Below, in pieces: positions 51,274 to 62,369 of a stretch of 64,000 nt of DNA. The stretch is taken from the NCBI GenBank assembly GCA_963729875.1, contig CAVSPR010000005.1, positions 1-64,000 of the forward strand, in the 5' to 3' direction. A program made the translations under genes and the position numbers. This DNA comes from DATBSL01 sp963729875 (lineage in GTDB: Bacteria > Acidobacteriota > Vicinamibacteria > Fen-336). How positions within the stretch are numbered: the stretch's first letter is position 1; each line of letters begins with the position of its first letter. The notes under the pieces are model-generated. The model was not told the origin of the DNA. It searched no databases and worked only from the letters and a program-made list of their open reading frames with translations.

Positions 51274-53424
51274 CTAGACGGGTTCCAGCCCGGCGAAGCG
51301 GGCGACCAGCTTCTTCGCACCCACGCCGGGGAACGACACCGTGACCTTCAGGTCGTCCCCCTCCCCCTCGCGCCGCAGGACGGTGCCAACCCCGAAGAGC
51401 GGGTGCCGGACCCTCGCGCCGGGACGCATTCCATCGGCCCCGGGGGCCGGCGCGGCGGTCACGGGCCCGGGGGGCGGGGCCCAGCCGGGTCTGTGGTCGC
51501 CGGACCAGGAGGGTAGCCGGAGCGCTCCGCCGCTGCGCTCGAGAGTCTCCACCGGGATCTCCGAGAGGAACCGGCTCGGCTCCGTCAGTCGGCGCTGGCC
51601 GAACACCTGTCGGCTGCGCGCCCAGGAGAAGTGGAGCCGCTCCATCGCGCGGGTCATGCCCACGTAGCACAGCCGCCGCTCCTCCTCGAGGGCGTCCTCC
51701 CCCCCGAGGCTGCGCGAGTGGGGCAGCAGGCCCTCCTCCAGCCCCACCAGGAACACCGACTCGAACTCCAGGCCCTTGGCCGCGTGGAGCGTCATGAGCA
51801 GCACGGGCACGTCGTCGCGGAGGCGGTCGGTCTCCGAGAGGAGCGCCGCGCGGTCGAGGAAGCCGGCCAGGCTCGGCTGCTCGTCGCGCACCTCGTAGTC
51901 CGCAGCCGCGGCGAGGAGCTCGGCCAGGTTCTCGAGTCGCTCCTGGCTCTCGCCCGAGTCCTCGCGGGCGAGGGCGGCCCCGTAGCCCGAGAGCTCGAGA
52001 GCGCGTTCCATCAGCGACCGCAGGCCCCGCGTCGCGGCCTCCTCCCGCAGGGTCTCGACAGTCTCCCGGAACTGCCGCAGCGGCACGAGGGCCCGCGACG
52101 GGAGGGCGGCCTCGTCGACGAGACGCAAGGTCGCCTCCCACGGGCTCTCCCCGCGCGCGGCGGCGGCGGCCTCGATCCCCTCGAGGGCCTTCGCCCCGAG
52201 GCCGCGGGGAGGGACGTTGACCACCCGGCGGAAGGCCACCGCGTCGCGGGGGTTGTGGGCGAGCCGCAGGTAGGCGAGGAGGTCCTTGACCTCCTTGCGC
52301 TCGTAGAAGCCGACGCCCCCCACCACCAGGTAGGGCAGGCGCAGGCGGAGGAGTCCCTCTTCGAACAGGCGGCTCTGCGCGTTCATGCGGAACAGCACCG
52401 CCACCCGTCCCTTCGCCCGCAGCGCGGCGATCCGCTCCGTGACCCAAGAGGCCTCCTGGAACTCGTCCATGGCCTCGTGGAGGCGCACGGGCTCACCCGC
52501 GCCCCGGCTCGCCCGCAGCGCCTTGCCCTTGCGGCGCACGTTGCGGGAGACGAGGGCGGCCGCCACGTCCAGGATCCGCTGGCTCGAGCGGTAGTTCTCC
52601 TCGAGGCGGAAGACGCGCGCACCCGGGAAGTCGTGCTCGAAGTCGAGGATGTTCGAGATGTCGGCCCCCCGCCAGGAGTAGATCGACTGGTCCTCGTCGC
52701 CCACCACCGTCAGGTTGCCGCCCTCGCCGGCGAGCAGGCGCACGAGCTCGTACTGCGCGCGGTTCGTGTCCTGGTACTCGTCCACCAGGAGGTAGGGGAA
52801 GCGCTCGCGCCACCGCGCCCGCACTCCCTCGCTCCGGTCGAGCAGGTCGACGGCGCGCAGGAGGAGGTCGTCGAAGTCCAGGGCCCCCGCCGCCCGCAGC
52901 GTCTCGCGGTAGCGCTCCATCAAGCGGTCGACGAGGCCCGACCCGTCGTCCTCGTCCCGGCGGGCCGCGTTCTTGCGGGCGGAGATCCGGGAGAGCATCC
53001 GCCGGGGGGGGTGCAGCTTCTCCGAGAGGTCGAGCGAGCGCAGCGCCTCGCGCACCGCCGCGAGCTGATCGTCCTCGTCGTAGATCAGGAAGCCCGGGGG
53101 CAGGCCCGCGGCCGCCGCCTCGCGCCGCAGCAGCCGCACGCAGAACGCGTGGAAAGTGGACATCCACGCGTGCAGCGGCCGCGCGCCCAGCAGCGCCGCG
53201 GCCCGCGAGCGCATCTCCTCCGCCGCCTTGTTGGTGAAGGTGACGGCGAGGATGCGGGCGGAGTCCACCCCGTGGTCGAGGACGAGGTGGGCGATGCGGT
53301 GCGTGATGACCCGCGTCTTGCCGCTCCCGGCGCCGGCCAGGATGAGCACGGGACCGGTGATCGCGCCGACCGCCTCGCGCTGCTGCGGGTTGAGGGGGGC
53401 GAGGGTGGGGGAGGCGATGGACAA
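51274..53424 (-). CDS. uvrD: UvrD/PcrA-type DNA helicase
   Basis: Superfamily 1A 3'-5' helicase, 716 residues: Walker A GAGSGKT (31-37), motif II LLVDEYQDTNR, motif III VVGDEDQSIYSWRG, motif V LMTLHAAKGLEFE and motif VI EERRLCYVGMTRA. A Tudor-like C-terminal module (GARVRHPLFGVGTVL) matches the PcrA/UvrD RNAP-binding tail. 9 bp downstream of glmS. Confidence 0.95.
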   Translation of the reverse strand: MSIASPTLAPLNPQQREAVGAITGPVLILAGAGSGKTRVITHRIAHLVLDHGVDSARILAVTFTNKAAEEMRSRAAALLGARPLHAWMSTFHAFCVRLLRREAAAAGLPPGFLIYDEDDQLAAVREALRSLDLSEKLHPPRRMLSRISARKNAARRDEDDGSGLVDRLMERYRETLRAAGALDFDDLLLRAVDLLDRSEGVRARWRERFPYLLVDEYQDTNRAQYELVRLLAGEGGNLTVVGDEDQSIYSWRGADISNILDFEHDFPGARVFRLEENYRSSQRILDVAAALVSRNVRRKGKALRASRGAGEPVRLHEAMDEFQEASWVTERIAALRAKGRVAVLFRMNAQSRLFEEGLLRLRLPYLVVGGVGFYERKEVKDLLAYLRLAHNPRDAVAFRRVVNVPPRGLGAKALEGIEAAAAARGESPWEATLRLVDEAALPSRALVPLRQFRETVETLREEAATRGLRSLMERALELSGYGAALAREDSGESQERLENLAELLAAAADYEVRDEQPSLAGFLDRAALLSETDRLRDDVPVLLMTLHAAKGLEFESVFLVGLEEGLLPHSRSLGGEDALEEERRLCYVGMTRAMERLHFSWARSRQVFGQRRLTEPSRFLSEIPVETLERSGGALRLPSWSGDHRPGWAPPPGPVTAAPAPGADGMRPGARVRHPLFGVGTVLRREGEGDDLKVTVSFPGVGAKKLVARFAGLEPV

Positions 53425-53433
53425 GGCCGCTCC

Positions 53434-55272
<1,839 letters not shown>

Positions 55273-55395
55273 CCTCGTCGACCCTCCTCTCCCCCGTCGC
55301 CTTCGGCCCGGAGGGCCCGGGAGACCGGCCCGCCCGCGCGATCGGCCCGAGAGGGAGCGGGCCCTTCGTGTCCGTTTCGGGGTGCGCGACCGCGG

Positions 55396-56079
55396 CTAGG
55401 CGCCGTCCTTCGCGGTCCCCAGCCGTGCCCGCCGCTGCGCCGCCCACCCCGGCTTCGTCACCTGGCGCGCGCGCCCCAGCGCGAGTGCGTCTTTCGGGAC
55501 GTCCTCGGTGATGGTGCTGCCCGCGGCGACGTAGGAGCCCTCGCCCACGGTGACGGGGGCCACCAGCGTCGTGTCGCTCCCCACGAACGCGCCCGCCTCG
55601 ATGCGGGTGGGGCTCTTCTTCTCGCCGTCGTAGTTGCAGGTGATCGTGCCGGCGCCGATGTTGACGCCCGGGCCCACCGTCGCATCGCCGAGGTAGGAGA
55701 GGTGCTGGGCCTTCGTGCCCTCCCCGAGGTGCGTCTTCTTGAGCTCGACGAAGTTGCCGACCTTCGCCCGGGCGCCGACCCGGCACTGCGGCCGGAAGTG
55801 GGCGAACGGGCCCACGCTCGCCCCCTCCTCGACGACCGACTCGCGCAGCAGGCAGTGGTCGAGAATCTGGGCCCCGGGCCCCACCTCGACGTCCACGAGG
55901 CGCACGAACGGCCCCACCACCGCCCCCGCCCGGACGATCGTTCGGCCCTCGAGGATCGTGAACGGGCGCAGCACGGCGCCGGGCTCGACCACCACGTCCT
56001 CGCCCACGAGCGTGCTGGCGGGGTCCTCCACGCGCACCCCGGCCGCGACGAGGGCGGAAGCGCGCCCGGAGCCGCTCAC
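55396..56079 (-). CDS. GlmU-like acetyltransferase, uridylyltransferase domain absent
   Basis: 227 residues corresponding to only the left-handed beta-helix half of GlmU, which acetylates glucosamine-1-phosphate. The acetyltransferase site is intact (KAQHLSYLGDA with His126; NIGAGTITCNYDG; VGSDTTLVAPV). The N-terminal nucleotidyltransferase with its GGxGTRM loop is missing: the gene starts by GTGA overlap with the TPR gene, so there is no room for it. UDP-GlcNAc formation would need a separate pyrophosphorylase elsewhere. Confidence 0.9.
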   Translation of the reverse strand: MSGSGRASALVAAGVRVEDPASTLVGEDVVVEPGAVLRPFTILEGRTIVRAGAVVGPFVRLVDVEVGPGAQILDHCLLRESVVEEGASVGPFAHFRPQCRVGARAKVGNFVELKKTHLGEGTKAQHLSYLGDATVGPGVNIGAGTITCNYDGEKKSPTRIEAGAFVGSDTTLVAPVTVGEGSYVAAGSTITEDVPKDALALGRARQVTKPGWAAQRRARLGTAKDGA

Positions 56080-56615
56080 GGGAGCGTGGGCGCCACGAGC
56101 GCCTGGAACTCAGCCGCGCTCCGCAGCGGGCCGAAGTCGTCGTCCCGGCGTGCCTGGGAGCGACTCGCCGGGTTGGCGTGGATCGCCGACTTCAGCGCCT
56201 TGAGTGCGGCCGGGGCGTCGCCCGCGCGGGCGTGGGCGGCGGCGAGGCAGTACAGGGCGCCCTCGTTTCGGGGGTGGATCTCCAGGGCCTGCTGGAAGTG
56301 GCGGACCGCCTGGGCGAAGTCCCCGCGGTTGTGGAGGACGACGCCGTAGTTGAGCAACTCCTCGAACGTCTTCGGGCGGGCCGGACGCCGCCCGCGGTCG
56401 CACATGGCCCGATAGGCCCGTGCCCGCTCGACGAGCTCCTTCTGGTCCCCGTGGTCGTCCACGAGCTGGTCCAGGAGGTCTCGCGCGCGGTCGAAGTCTT
56501 TTCGACCCAACGCTTTGACAGCCCTCTCGAAGAGGTCGAGAGCCTGCTGGTAGTGCCGGTCCACGACCGGTGCCGCCGCTACTTTCTTCGCCAAGCGTCG
56601 CGCTCCCTGGCTCAT
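56076..56615 (-). CDS. TPR-repeat protein
   Basis: 179 residues without signal peptide: a helical N-terminus, then TPR units (about 20-60 and 85-150; LNYGVVLHNRGDFAQAVRHFQQALEIHP). Probably a scaffold; no catalytic motif. It is coupled by GTGA to the GlmU-like gene and divergent from uvrA. Confidence 0.85.
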   Translation of the reverse strand: MSQGARRLAKKVAAAPVVDRHYQQALDLFERAVKALGRKDFDRARDLLDQLVDDHGDQKELVERARAYRAMCDRGRRPARPKTFEELLNYGVVLHNRGDFAQAVRHFQQALEIHPRNEGALYCLAAAHARAGDAPAALKALKSAIHANPASRSQARRDDDFGPLRSAAEFQALVAPTLP

Positions 56616-56707
56616 TTGGGGGGTGTGCCGAATCGCAGCACCTTAGCACGGGGCCACCGGGGCGGCAAAGCGGGCGATCTTCGGTAAAATGGGGTTTTGG
56701 CCCAATC

Positions 56708-59527
56708 GTGAAAGACGACGGCAGAGACGAACCGATCGCTATCCGGGGGGCGCGGGTCCACAACCTCAAGGGCCTGGACTGCGACATCCCCCGCAACCGG
56801 CTGGTCGTGGTGACCGGCCCCTCGGGCTCAGGCAAGAGCAGCCTGGCGTTCGACACCCTCTACGCGGAGGGCCAGAGGCGGTACGTCGAGAGCCTCTCGC
56901 CGTGGGCCCGGCAGTTCCTCGAGCAGATGGAGCGGCCGGAGGTCGAGTCGGTCAGCGGGCTGTCCCCCGCGATCGCGATCGAGCAGCGCACGACCGTCGC
57001 CCACCCGCGCTCCACGGTGGGGACGGTGACCGAGATCTACGACCACCTCCGGGTGCTGTTCGCGACACTCGGCCGCCCCCACTGTCCCCGCTGCGGCGAG
57101 CCCGTCGCGGCCCAGAGCGCGGACGAGATGGCCGCCCACCTCGTCGAGCAGTCGCCCGGCGCGGTGGCCGTGATCGCCGCCCCCGTCGCCCGGGGCCGAA
57201 AAGGGACGTACCGCAAGGAGCTCGCGGCCGCCCGCGCCGCCGGCCTGCAGCGCGCGCGTGTCGACGGCCGGGCGGCGAACCTCTCCGACCGGCTCGCCCT
57301 CGACCCCCGCCGCGGACACCGGATCGACGTCCTCGTGGACCGCCTCGCGCTGCGGCCGGGCTGCGAGGACCGCCTGCGGGCGAGCCTCGAGAAGGCGCTC
57401 CTCCTCGCGCGCGGGGTGGTTCTCGTGTCGGTCGAGGGTCGCGGCGAGAGGCTGCTCGGCAGCCAGCACGCGTGCGCGCGCTGCGACGTCTCGGTGCCCG
57501 AGCTCAGCCCCCGCGCGTTCTCCTTCAACAGTCCCCTCGGGGCGTGCCCCGCCTGCGACGGCCTCGGCCAGCGGTGGGTGGTCGATGCCGCGCGGATAAT
57601 GCCCGACGAGAGGAAGAGCGTCCTCGACGGCGCCATCCGACCCTGGCACCGGCACGGGCCGCGCCTGCTGCGCGAGGCCCTCTTCGAAGTGGCGGAGCGG
57701 CACGGCTTCTCGCTCGAGGTGCCGGTGGGGGGTCTCTCGGCCGCGGCGCGCGAGGTCCTGCTCTTCGGCGACGAGCAGGGCTTCCCCGGCGTCGTGCCCT
57801 ACATGCGCCGTCGCGTGGAGAACCTCCTCCGGCTCGACCCCTCTCCCGCCGACGAGGAGGGCCAGGAGGGCGGCGAGGCCTTCGAGGACCTGCGCCCCTA
57901 CCTCTCGGAGGAGGCCTGCCGGGCGTGCCGCGGGACCCGGCTGCGGGCGGAGAGCCTCGCCGTGCGCGTGGGCGGCCTCACCGTGGCCGACATCGTGCGG
58001 CTGCCGCTGGGCCGGGCCCGCGAGGTGGCGGCCGCCCTGCGCTTCGGCGAGCGCGAGCGCCCGGTCGGCGACCGGCTCGTCGGCGAGATCCTCGCCCGGC
58101 TGGACGTGCTCGTCTCGCTCGGGCTGGGCTATCTCACCCTCGACCGCGCGACCACGACGCTCTCGGGCGGGGAGGCGCACCGGCTGCGCCTCGCCACCCA
58201 GATCGGCGCGCGGATGCAGGGGCTCCTCTACGTCCTCGACGAGCCCTCGGTGGGGCTGCACCAGCGGGACAACGCGCGGCTCATCGAGACCCTCGTCTCC
58301 ATCCGCGACGCGGGCAACACCGTGGTCGTGGTCGAGCACGACGAGGAGACGATCCGCGCTGCGGACTGGGTGATCGACCTCGGCGAGGGAGCGGGCATCC
58401 ACGGTGGCCGGCTCATGTACGCCGGCCCTCCCGCGGCGATCGACGGCAGCCTGACCGGCCGCTACCTCCGGGGCGAGCTGGCGGTGCCCGTTCCCGCCGC
58501 GCGGCGGGCCCCGCGAGGCTGGCTCCGCGTCCTGGGGGCGCGGGCGAACAACCTCCACGACGTGGACGCCGCCATCCCCCTCGGCGCCCTCACCGCGGTC
58601 ACCGGGGTCTCGGGCTCGGGCAAGTCGACGCTCGTCGAGGACGTGCTGCACCGGGCCCTCGCCCGGCGCCTCTACCGGGCGGTGGCCGAGCCGGGCCGGC
58701 ACCGCGCGATCGACGGGACGGAAGAGATCGACAAGGTGATCGCGATCGACCAGAGCCCCATCGGCCGGACCCCGCGATCGAACCCCGCGACCTCCACGGG
58801 GGCCTTCGCCCTCATCCGCGATCTCTTCAGCCTCGTGCCCGAGGCGCGGGCCCGCGGCTACCGCCCTGGCCGGTTCTCCTTCAACGTGAAGGGGGGCCGG
58901 TGCGAGGCGTGCCAGGGCGACGGGGTCCGCCGGGTGGAGATGCACTTCCTGCCCGACGTCTTCGTGCAGTGCGAGACGTGCCACGGGCGCCGGTACAACC
59001 GCGAGACGCTCGAGGTGCGCTACCAGGGACACAGCATCGCGGACGTGCTCGACCTGAGTGTCGATGCCGCGCGCGAGATCCTCGGGGCCCATCCCCGCCT
59101 CGCGCGCCTGCTGGGGACCCTGGGCGAGGTCGGCCTGGGCTACCTGCGGCTCGGGCAGAGCGCGGCGACCCTCTCGGGTGGCGAGGCGCAACGGGTCCGC
59201 CTCGCCCGCGAGCTGGGGCGCCGGGAGACCGGCCGCACGCTGTACCTCCTCGACGAGCCCACGACGGGTCTCCACTTCGACGACGTCAGGCGACTGCTGG
59301 ACGTGCTCGGACGGCTCGTCGACGCGGGGAATACCGTCGTGATCATCGAGCACAACCTCGACGTCATCAAGTGTGCGGACTGGGTGATCGACCTCGGCCC
59401 GGAGGCCGGCGAGAAGGGCGGCCGGATCGTCGCCAGCGGCACCCCCGAGCAGGTCGCCCGGTCCCGCCGGAGCCACACGGCGCGCTACCTGCGCCCGCTG
59501 CTGCGCCGCCGCGCCCGCCCCGCCTGA
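56708..59527 (+). CDS. uvrA: excinuclease ABC subunit A
   Basis: Damage-sensing ATPase of nucleotide excision repair, 939 residues. Two ABC modules with Walker A GPSGSGKSS and GVSGSGKST, signatures LSGGEAHR and LSGGEAQR, and CxxC zinc modules (CPRCGEP, CEACQGDG with CETCHGRRYNRETL). The GTG start at 56708 matches the normal N-terminus. A TAAAAT hexamer at 56685-56690 may be its -10. Confidence 0.97.
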   Translation: MKDDGRDEPIAIRGARVHNLKGLDCDIPRNRLVVVTGPSGSGKSSLAFDTLYAEGQRRYVESLSPWARQFLEQMERPEVESVSGLSPAIAIEQRTTVAHPRSTVGTVTEIYDHLRVLFATLGRPHCPRCGEPVAAQSADEMAAHLVEQSPGAVAVIAAPVARGRKGTYRKELAAARAAGLQRARVDGRAANLSDRLALDPRRGHRIDVLVDRLALRPGCEDRLRASLEKALLLARGVVLVSVEGRGERLLGSQHACARCDVSVPELSPRAFSFNSPLGACPACDGLGQRWVVDAARIMPDERKSVLDGAIRPWHRHGPRLLREALFEVAERHGFSLEVPVGGLSAAAREVLLFGDEQGFPGVVPYMRRRVENLLRLDPSPADEEGQEGGEAFEDLRPYLSEEACRACRGTRLRAESLAVRVGGLTVADIVRLPLGRAREVAAALRFGERERPVGDRLVGEILARLDVLVSLGLGYLTLDRATTTLSGGEAHRLRLATQIGARMQGLLYVLDEPSVGLHQRDNARLIETLVSIRDAGNTVVVVEHDEETIRAADWVIDLGEGAGIHGGRLMYAGPPAAIDGSLTGRYLRGELAVPVPAARRAPRGWLRVLGARANNLHDVDAAIPLGALTAVTGVSGSGKSTLVEDVLHRALARRLYRAVAEPGRHRAIDGTEEIDKVIAIDQSPIGRTPRSNPATSTGAFALIRDLFSLVPEARARGYRPGRFSFNVKGGRCEACQGDGVRRVEMHFLPDVFVQCETCHGRRYNRETLEVRYQGHSIADVLDLSVDAAREILGAHPRLARLLGTLGEVGLGYLRLGQSAATLSGGEAQRVRLARELGRRETGRTLYLLDEPTTGLHFDDVRRLLDVLGRLVDAGNTVVIIEHNLDVIKCADWVIDLGPEAGEKGGRIVASGTPEQVARSRRSHTARYLRPLLRRRARPA

Positions 59528-59702
59528 CGGGGAGGGAAAGGGGTGTGTCCCGGCCGCAACGCCCACGGGCGGACACCGTGGTGGCCGAGCCACGCACATG
59601 TCGTAAGTCGTTGATCAGCAGGGGCAGAAGCTGCTCCCTTCCGCGGCATCAGGCTTGCAGGGCTCCTGGAGGGCGTCTTGCGTCTGCGCCGCCCCGGACA
59701 AC

Positions 59703-60602
59703 ATGGTCTACCGACGAACACTGAGGCGCGAGGTCGCGTGCACCGGGATCGGGCTCCACTCCGGCCGGCCCGTCCGCCTTCGCCTCCTGCCCGCCCCCGC
59801 CGAGCACGGCATCCGATTCGCGCGCACCGACGTGGGCGTCGAGGTTCCGGCCACCCTCGGCCACATCGGGGGGCAGGACCACGCGACCACGCTCAGCTCC
59901 GACGCGGTCTCGATCGGCACCGTCGAGCACCTCCTGGCGGCTCTTTATGGCCTGGGTGTCGACGACGTGAGGGTCGAGGTGGACGGCCCCGAGGTGCCGG
60001 TCCTCGACGGCAGCGCGGCCCCCTTCGTGATCCTGCTGCACGAGGCGGGCCTCCGACCCCTCGCCGTGCCGCGCCTGCACATCCGGGTCAAGGAGGCAGT
60101 GGAGGTCGTCCGGGGCGGGAAAAGCGCCCGCCTCGTGCCCTGCGACCACTTCGAGATCGCCTACTCGATCGGCTTCGACCACCCGCTCCTCCGTCACCAG
60201 GCCCTTTCGCTCCGGGTCACGCCCCGCACCTTCACCGAGGCCCTCGCCCCCGCCCGGACGTTCGGCTTCCTGCGCGAGGTGGAGATGCTGCGCAAGAGCG
60301 GCCTCGCGCTCGGCGGCAGCCTGGAGAACGCCGTCGTCATCGGCGAGACCGGCGTCCTCAACAACAAGCTGCGCTTCGACGACGAGTTCGTCCGGCACAA
60401 GATCCTGGACGCGGTGGGGGACCTCGCACTGCTCGGCCACCCGCTGCTCGGGCGGCTGGAGGCCACGAAGGCCGGGCACACACTGCACGCGGCCGTGGCC
60501 CAGAAGCTCCTGGCGACCACGGACGCCTGGGATCTCGTGCCGGGTGGCGTCCCCGTCGCCTCTGCGGTGGCCGCCCCAGCCCTCCAGCCCTCCAGCGCCT
60601 AG
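59703..60602 (+). CDS. lpxC: UDP-3-O-acyl-GlcNAc deacetylase
   Basis: Committed step of lipid A synthesis. 299 residues from ATG 59703 (MVYRRTLRREVACTGIGLHSG). Zinc ligands by family comparison are His76 (VEHLLAAL), His232 and Asp236 (HKILDAVGD). Upstream 59528-59702 is non-coding. Its TAG stop shares the palindrome CTAG (60599-60602) with the convergent DUF1573 gene. Confidence 0.96.
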   Translation: MVYRRTLRREVACTGIGLHSGRPVRLRLLPAPAEHGIRFARTDVGVEVPATLGHIGGQDHATTLSSDAVSIGTVEHLLAALYGLGVDDVRVEVDGPEVPVLDGSAAPFVILLHEAGLRPLAVPRLHIRVKEAVEVVRGGKSARLVPCDHFEIAYSIGFDHPLLRHQALSLRVTPRTFTEALAPARTFGFLREVEMLRKSGLALGGSLENAVVIGETGVLNNKLRFDDEFVRHKILDAVGDLALLGHPLLGRLEATKAGHTLHAAVAQKLLATTDAWDLVPGGVPVASAVAAPALQPSSA

Positions 60603-61000
60603 CGGGCCTTCGCCTCCACCGTCGCGCTCAGCTTGATCTCGACGACCGGCGTCTTCGCGTCGTTCGTCCGCACGGCGACCTGCCTCTCGAGCCGTCCGGA
60701 GTAACGGCGGGTCCGGAGCACGACGCTCAGCGACGTCGACCTCCCGGGCGCGACCAGGGTGGCCTCGGGCTGGGCCGCCGCGCAGTCGCAGCTGCTCGAC
60801 ACGCCCTCGATCGCGAGGTCGGTGTCGCCGAAGTTGCGGATGGTGAACGTCTTGCGGAGGGTCTTGTCCTGGAGGACCCGGCCGAAGTCGAAGCCCTCCG
60901 GCTCGATGCGGATGCGGGGGCCGGCGGCCGGCCGCTCCTCGGCCCCGGCCAGGACCGACAACAGAACGGCGGCGGTGAAGGCCGCGAGGCGGCGGCTCAC
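60599..61000 (-). CDS. DUF1573 secreted protein
   Basis: 133 residues with a signal peptide (1-20, ...LAGAEE) and one Ig-like DUF1573 domain: FDFGRVLQDKTLRKTFTIRN, then SSCDC (Cys71, Cys73), the usual motif of the family. Function of DUF1573 is not established; the C-x-C may bind metal or a thiol partner. Last gene of the sigma/STAS operon, coupled by GTGA to the gene before. Confidence 0.88.
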   Translation of the reverse strand: MSRRLAAFTAAVLLSVLAGAEERPAAGPRIRIEPEGFDFGRVLQDKTLRKTFTIRNFGDTDLAIEGVSSSCDCAAAQPEATLVAPGRSTSLSVVLRTRRYSGRLERQVAVRTNDAKTPVVEIKLSATVEAKAR

Positions 61001-61299
61001 CGGGCGCTCCCGGCCGGGCGCCCCCGGCCCTTCCTCTTGGCGGTGAGCCGCCGCGCGTAGGCGTCGAGCATCTCGCTCTCGAAGGTGTTGTAGTTCAGGA
61101 AGAGGCTCTCGACGAGGTAGCGGCGCCGGTCGGCGGCGCTCATCTGGTCGACGAGGCCCTCGATCTCCCGCATCATGTCCTCGAAGGAGCCCTTGAACTG
61201 CCGCTTCAGGGCCACCTCGTGGTAGAGGCCCTCGAGCACGGCGAGGAGGTCCCCGTCGAGCGGGATCTCGAGCCCGGTGGAAAGGCGGATCGCGTTCAT
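60997..61299 (-). CDS. hypothetical 100-residue protein in sigma/STAS operon
   Basis: 100 residues, soluble, helical, beginning MNAIRLSTGLEIPLDGDLL, with a basic tail (LTAKRKGRGRP). The core (FKGSFEDMMREIEGLVDQM...RRYLVESLFLNYNTFE) looks like a small helical bundle. I do not recognise it. ATG overlaps the stop of the upstream STAS frame (ATGA) and its own stop overlaps the DUF1573 start (GTGA), so it belongs to that operon. Confidence 0.75.
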   Translation of the reverse strand: MNAIRLSTGLEIPLDGDLLAVLEGLYHEVALKRQFKGSFEDMMREIEGLVDQMSAADRRRYLVESLFLNYNTFESEMLDAYARRLTAKRKGRGRPAGSAR

Positions 61300-61654
61300 C
61301 GCCCGCCGTCCCGCGGCGCGCCGAACGCGGCGAGGGCGTCCTCCTCGTCGCGGTGCAGGGGGACGATCTTGTGGACGCCGGTCATGGAGATCATCGTCTC
61401 CACCCGCGGCTGCAGGCCCGACAGGCGCAGCGCCCCGCCCTTCTCCTGGAGCAGGCGGTGCACGTCCATGAGGCACCCGATGGAAGCGCTGTCCAGGTAG
61501 CCGACCGCCCCGAGGTCGATCAGGACGAGCCGAGCCCCCCCTCGACCCGCTGGCGCACCTCGGAGAAGAACGCGGAGAGGACCGGATAGGTCAGCTTGGC
61601 CTCCAGCACGCGGACGACGGTCACGTCGCCCTTCTCCTCGAAAGCGAGCTGCAT
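61296..61654 (-). pseudogene. STAS-domain anti-sigma factor antagonist split by a frameshift
   Basis: From ATG 61654 the frame encodes the first half of a STAS domain (MQLAFEEKGDVTVVRVLEAK...QRVEGG) and then hits TGA at 61522-61520. Shifting by one base at a seven-G run (61535-61541) restores the second half: ARLVLIDLGAVGYLDSASIG with the phosphoacceptor Ser, continuing to a stop at 61296 that overlaps the next ATG. Repaired length is 119 residues, normal for the family. The cause may be a homopolymer error, a real mutation or programmed -1 slippage on G-GGG-GGG. Confidence 0.88.
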
Positions 61655-62274
61655 CACCTCACCTCCCGACGCCGGCCGAACCGTGGTCCGCCGCCCCGCC
61701 GCGCCGGCTGCTGGGCGCGGAGCAGAAGCCGCGCGAGCTCCTCGCGGCCGCGATTGATGCGGCTCTTCACCGTTCCCTCCGGGAGGGCGAGCCGCGACGC
61801 CATCTCCTGGTAGCTGAGGCCCTGCAGGTCGCGCAGGATCACCGCCTCGCGCAGCTTCCCCGGGAGCTGCTCGAGCCCCCGGCGCACGAGGCTCCGGCGG
61901 TCCTGGTCCTCGAGCGCCCGGTAGGGGTTGCCGGAGGACGCCGGGGCGAGGTCGTACGCGAGGGCGTCCTCGACCAGGACCTCCTTCTCGCGCTTGCTCG
62001 CCCGGTAGCGGTCGATGCAGTAGTTGCGCGCGACGCTGGAGAGCCAAGTGGAGAAGTCGGCGTCACGGTTGAACTTGTCGAGGCTGCGGAACACCTTCAA
62101 GAAGATCTCCTGGGTGAGGTCCTCGGCCTCGTCGTGCTTGCCCGTGAACTTGTAGGAGATGTGGAACACCCTCCGCCGGAAGCGTGCGATCACCAGCTCC
62201 CACGCCGCGTTGTCCTTCCGCAGGCATCGCTCGATGAGCTCCGCATCGGAAGGGGAGAGCGTCCCCTCGTCCAA
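61654..62274 (-). CDS. ECF-type RNA polymerase sigma factor
   Basis: 206 residues. Sigma region 2 (EDLTQEIFLKVFRSLDKF, FSTWLSSVARNYCIDRYR) and region 4 helix-turn-helix (LSYQEMASRLALPEGTVKSRINRGREEL) are complete. The start is TTG 62274 with AGGAAC upstream. The stop shares a base with the STAS gene's ATG (TGATG). No transmembrane anti-sigma factor is adjacent, which is unusual for this family; the STAS neighbour suggests partner-switching control. Confidence 0.93.
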   Translation of the reverse strand: MDEGTLSPSDAELIERCLRKDNAAWELVIARFRRRVFHISYKFTGKHDEAEDLTQEIFLKVFRSLDKFNRDADFSTWLSSVARNYCIDRYRASKREKEVLVEDALAYDLAPASSGNPYRALEDQDRRSLVRRGLEQLPGKLREAVILRDLQGLSYQEMASRLALPEGTVKSRINRGREELARLLLRAQQPARRGGGPRFGRRREVR

Positions 62275-62369
62275 AGGCTCGTTCCTGCGGCCAGTGCCGC
62301 GTCCCAGTGACGGTCGCCAGACCCCCGATCATAGGGGCCGCCCGCGCGAGGGTCAAACCACGAAGGCGG

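Noticed and set aside
55273..55395. Possible glmS ribozyme/riboswitch before glmS
   Set aside because: The gap is only 123 bp, GC-rich, and I see none of the glmS ribozyme core elements.
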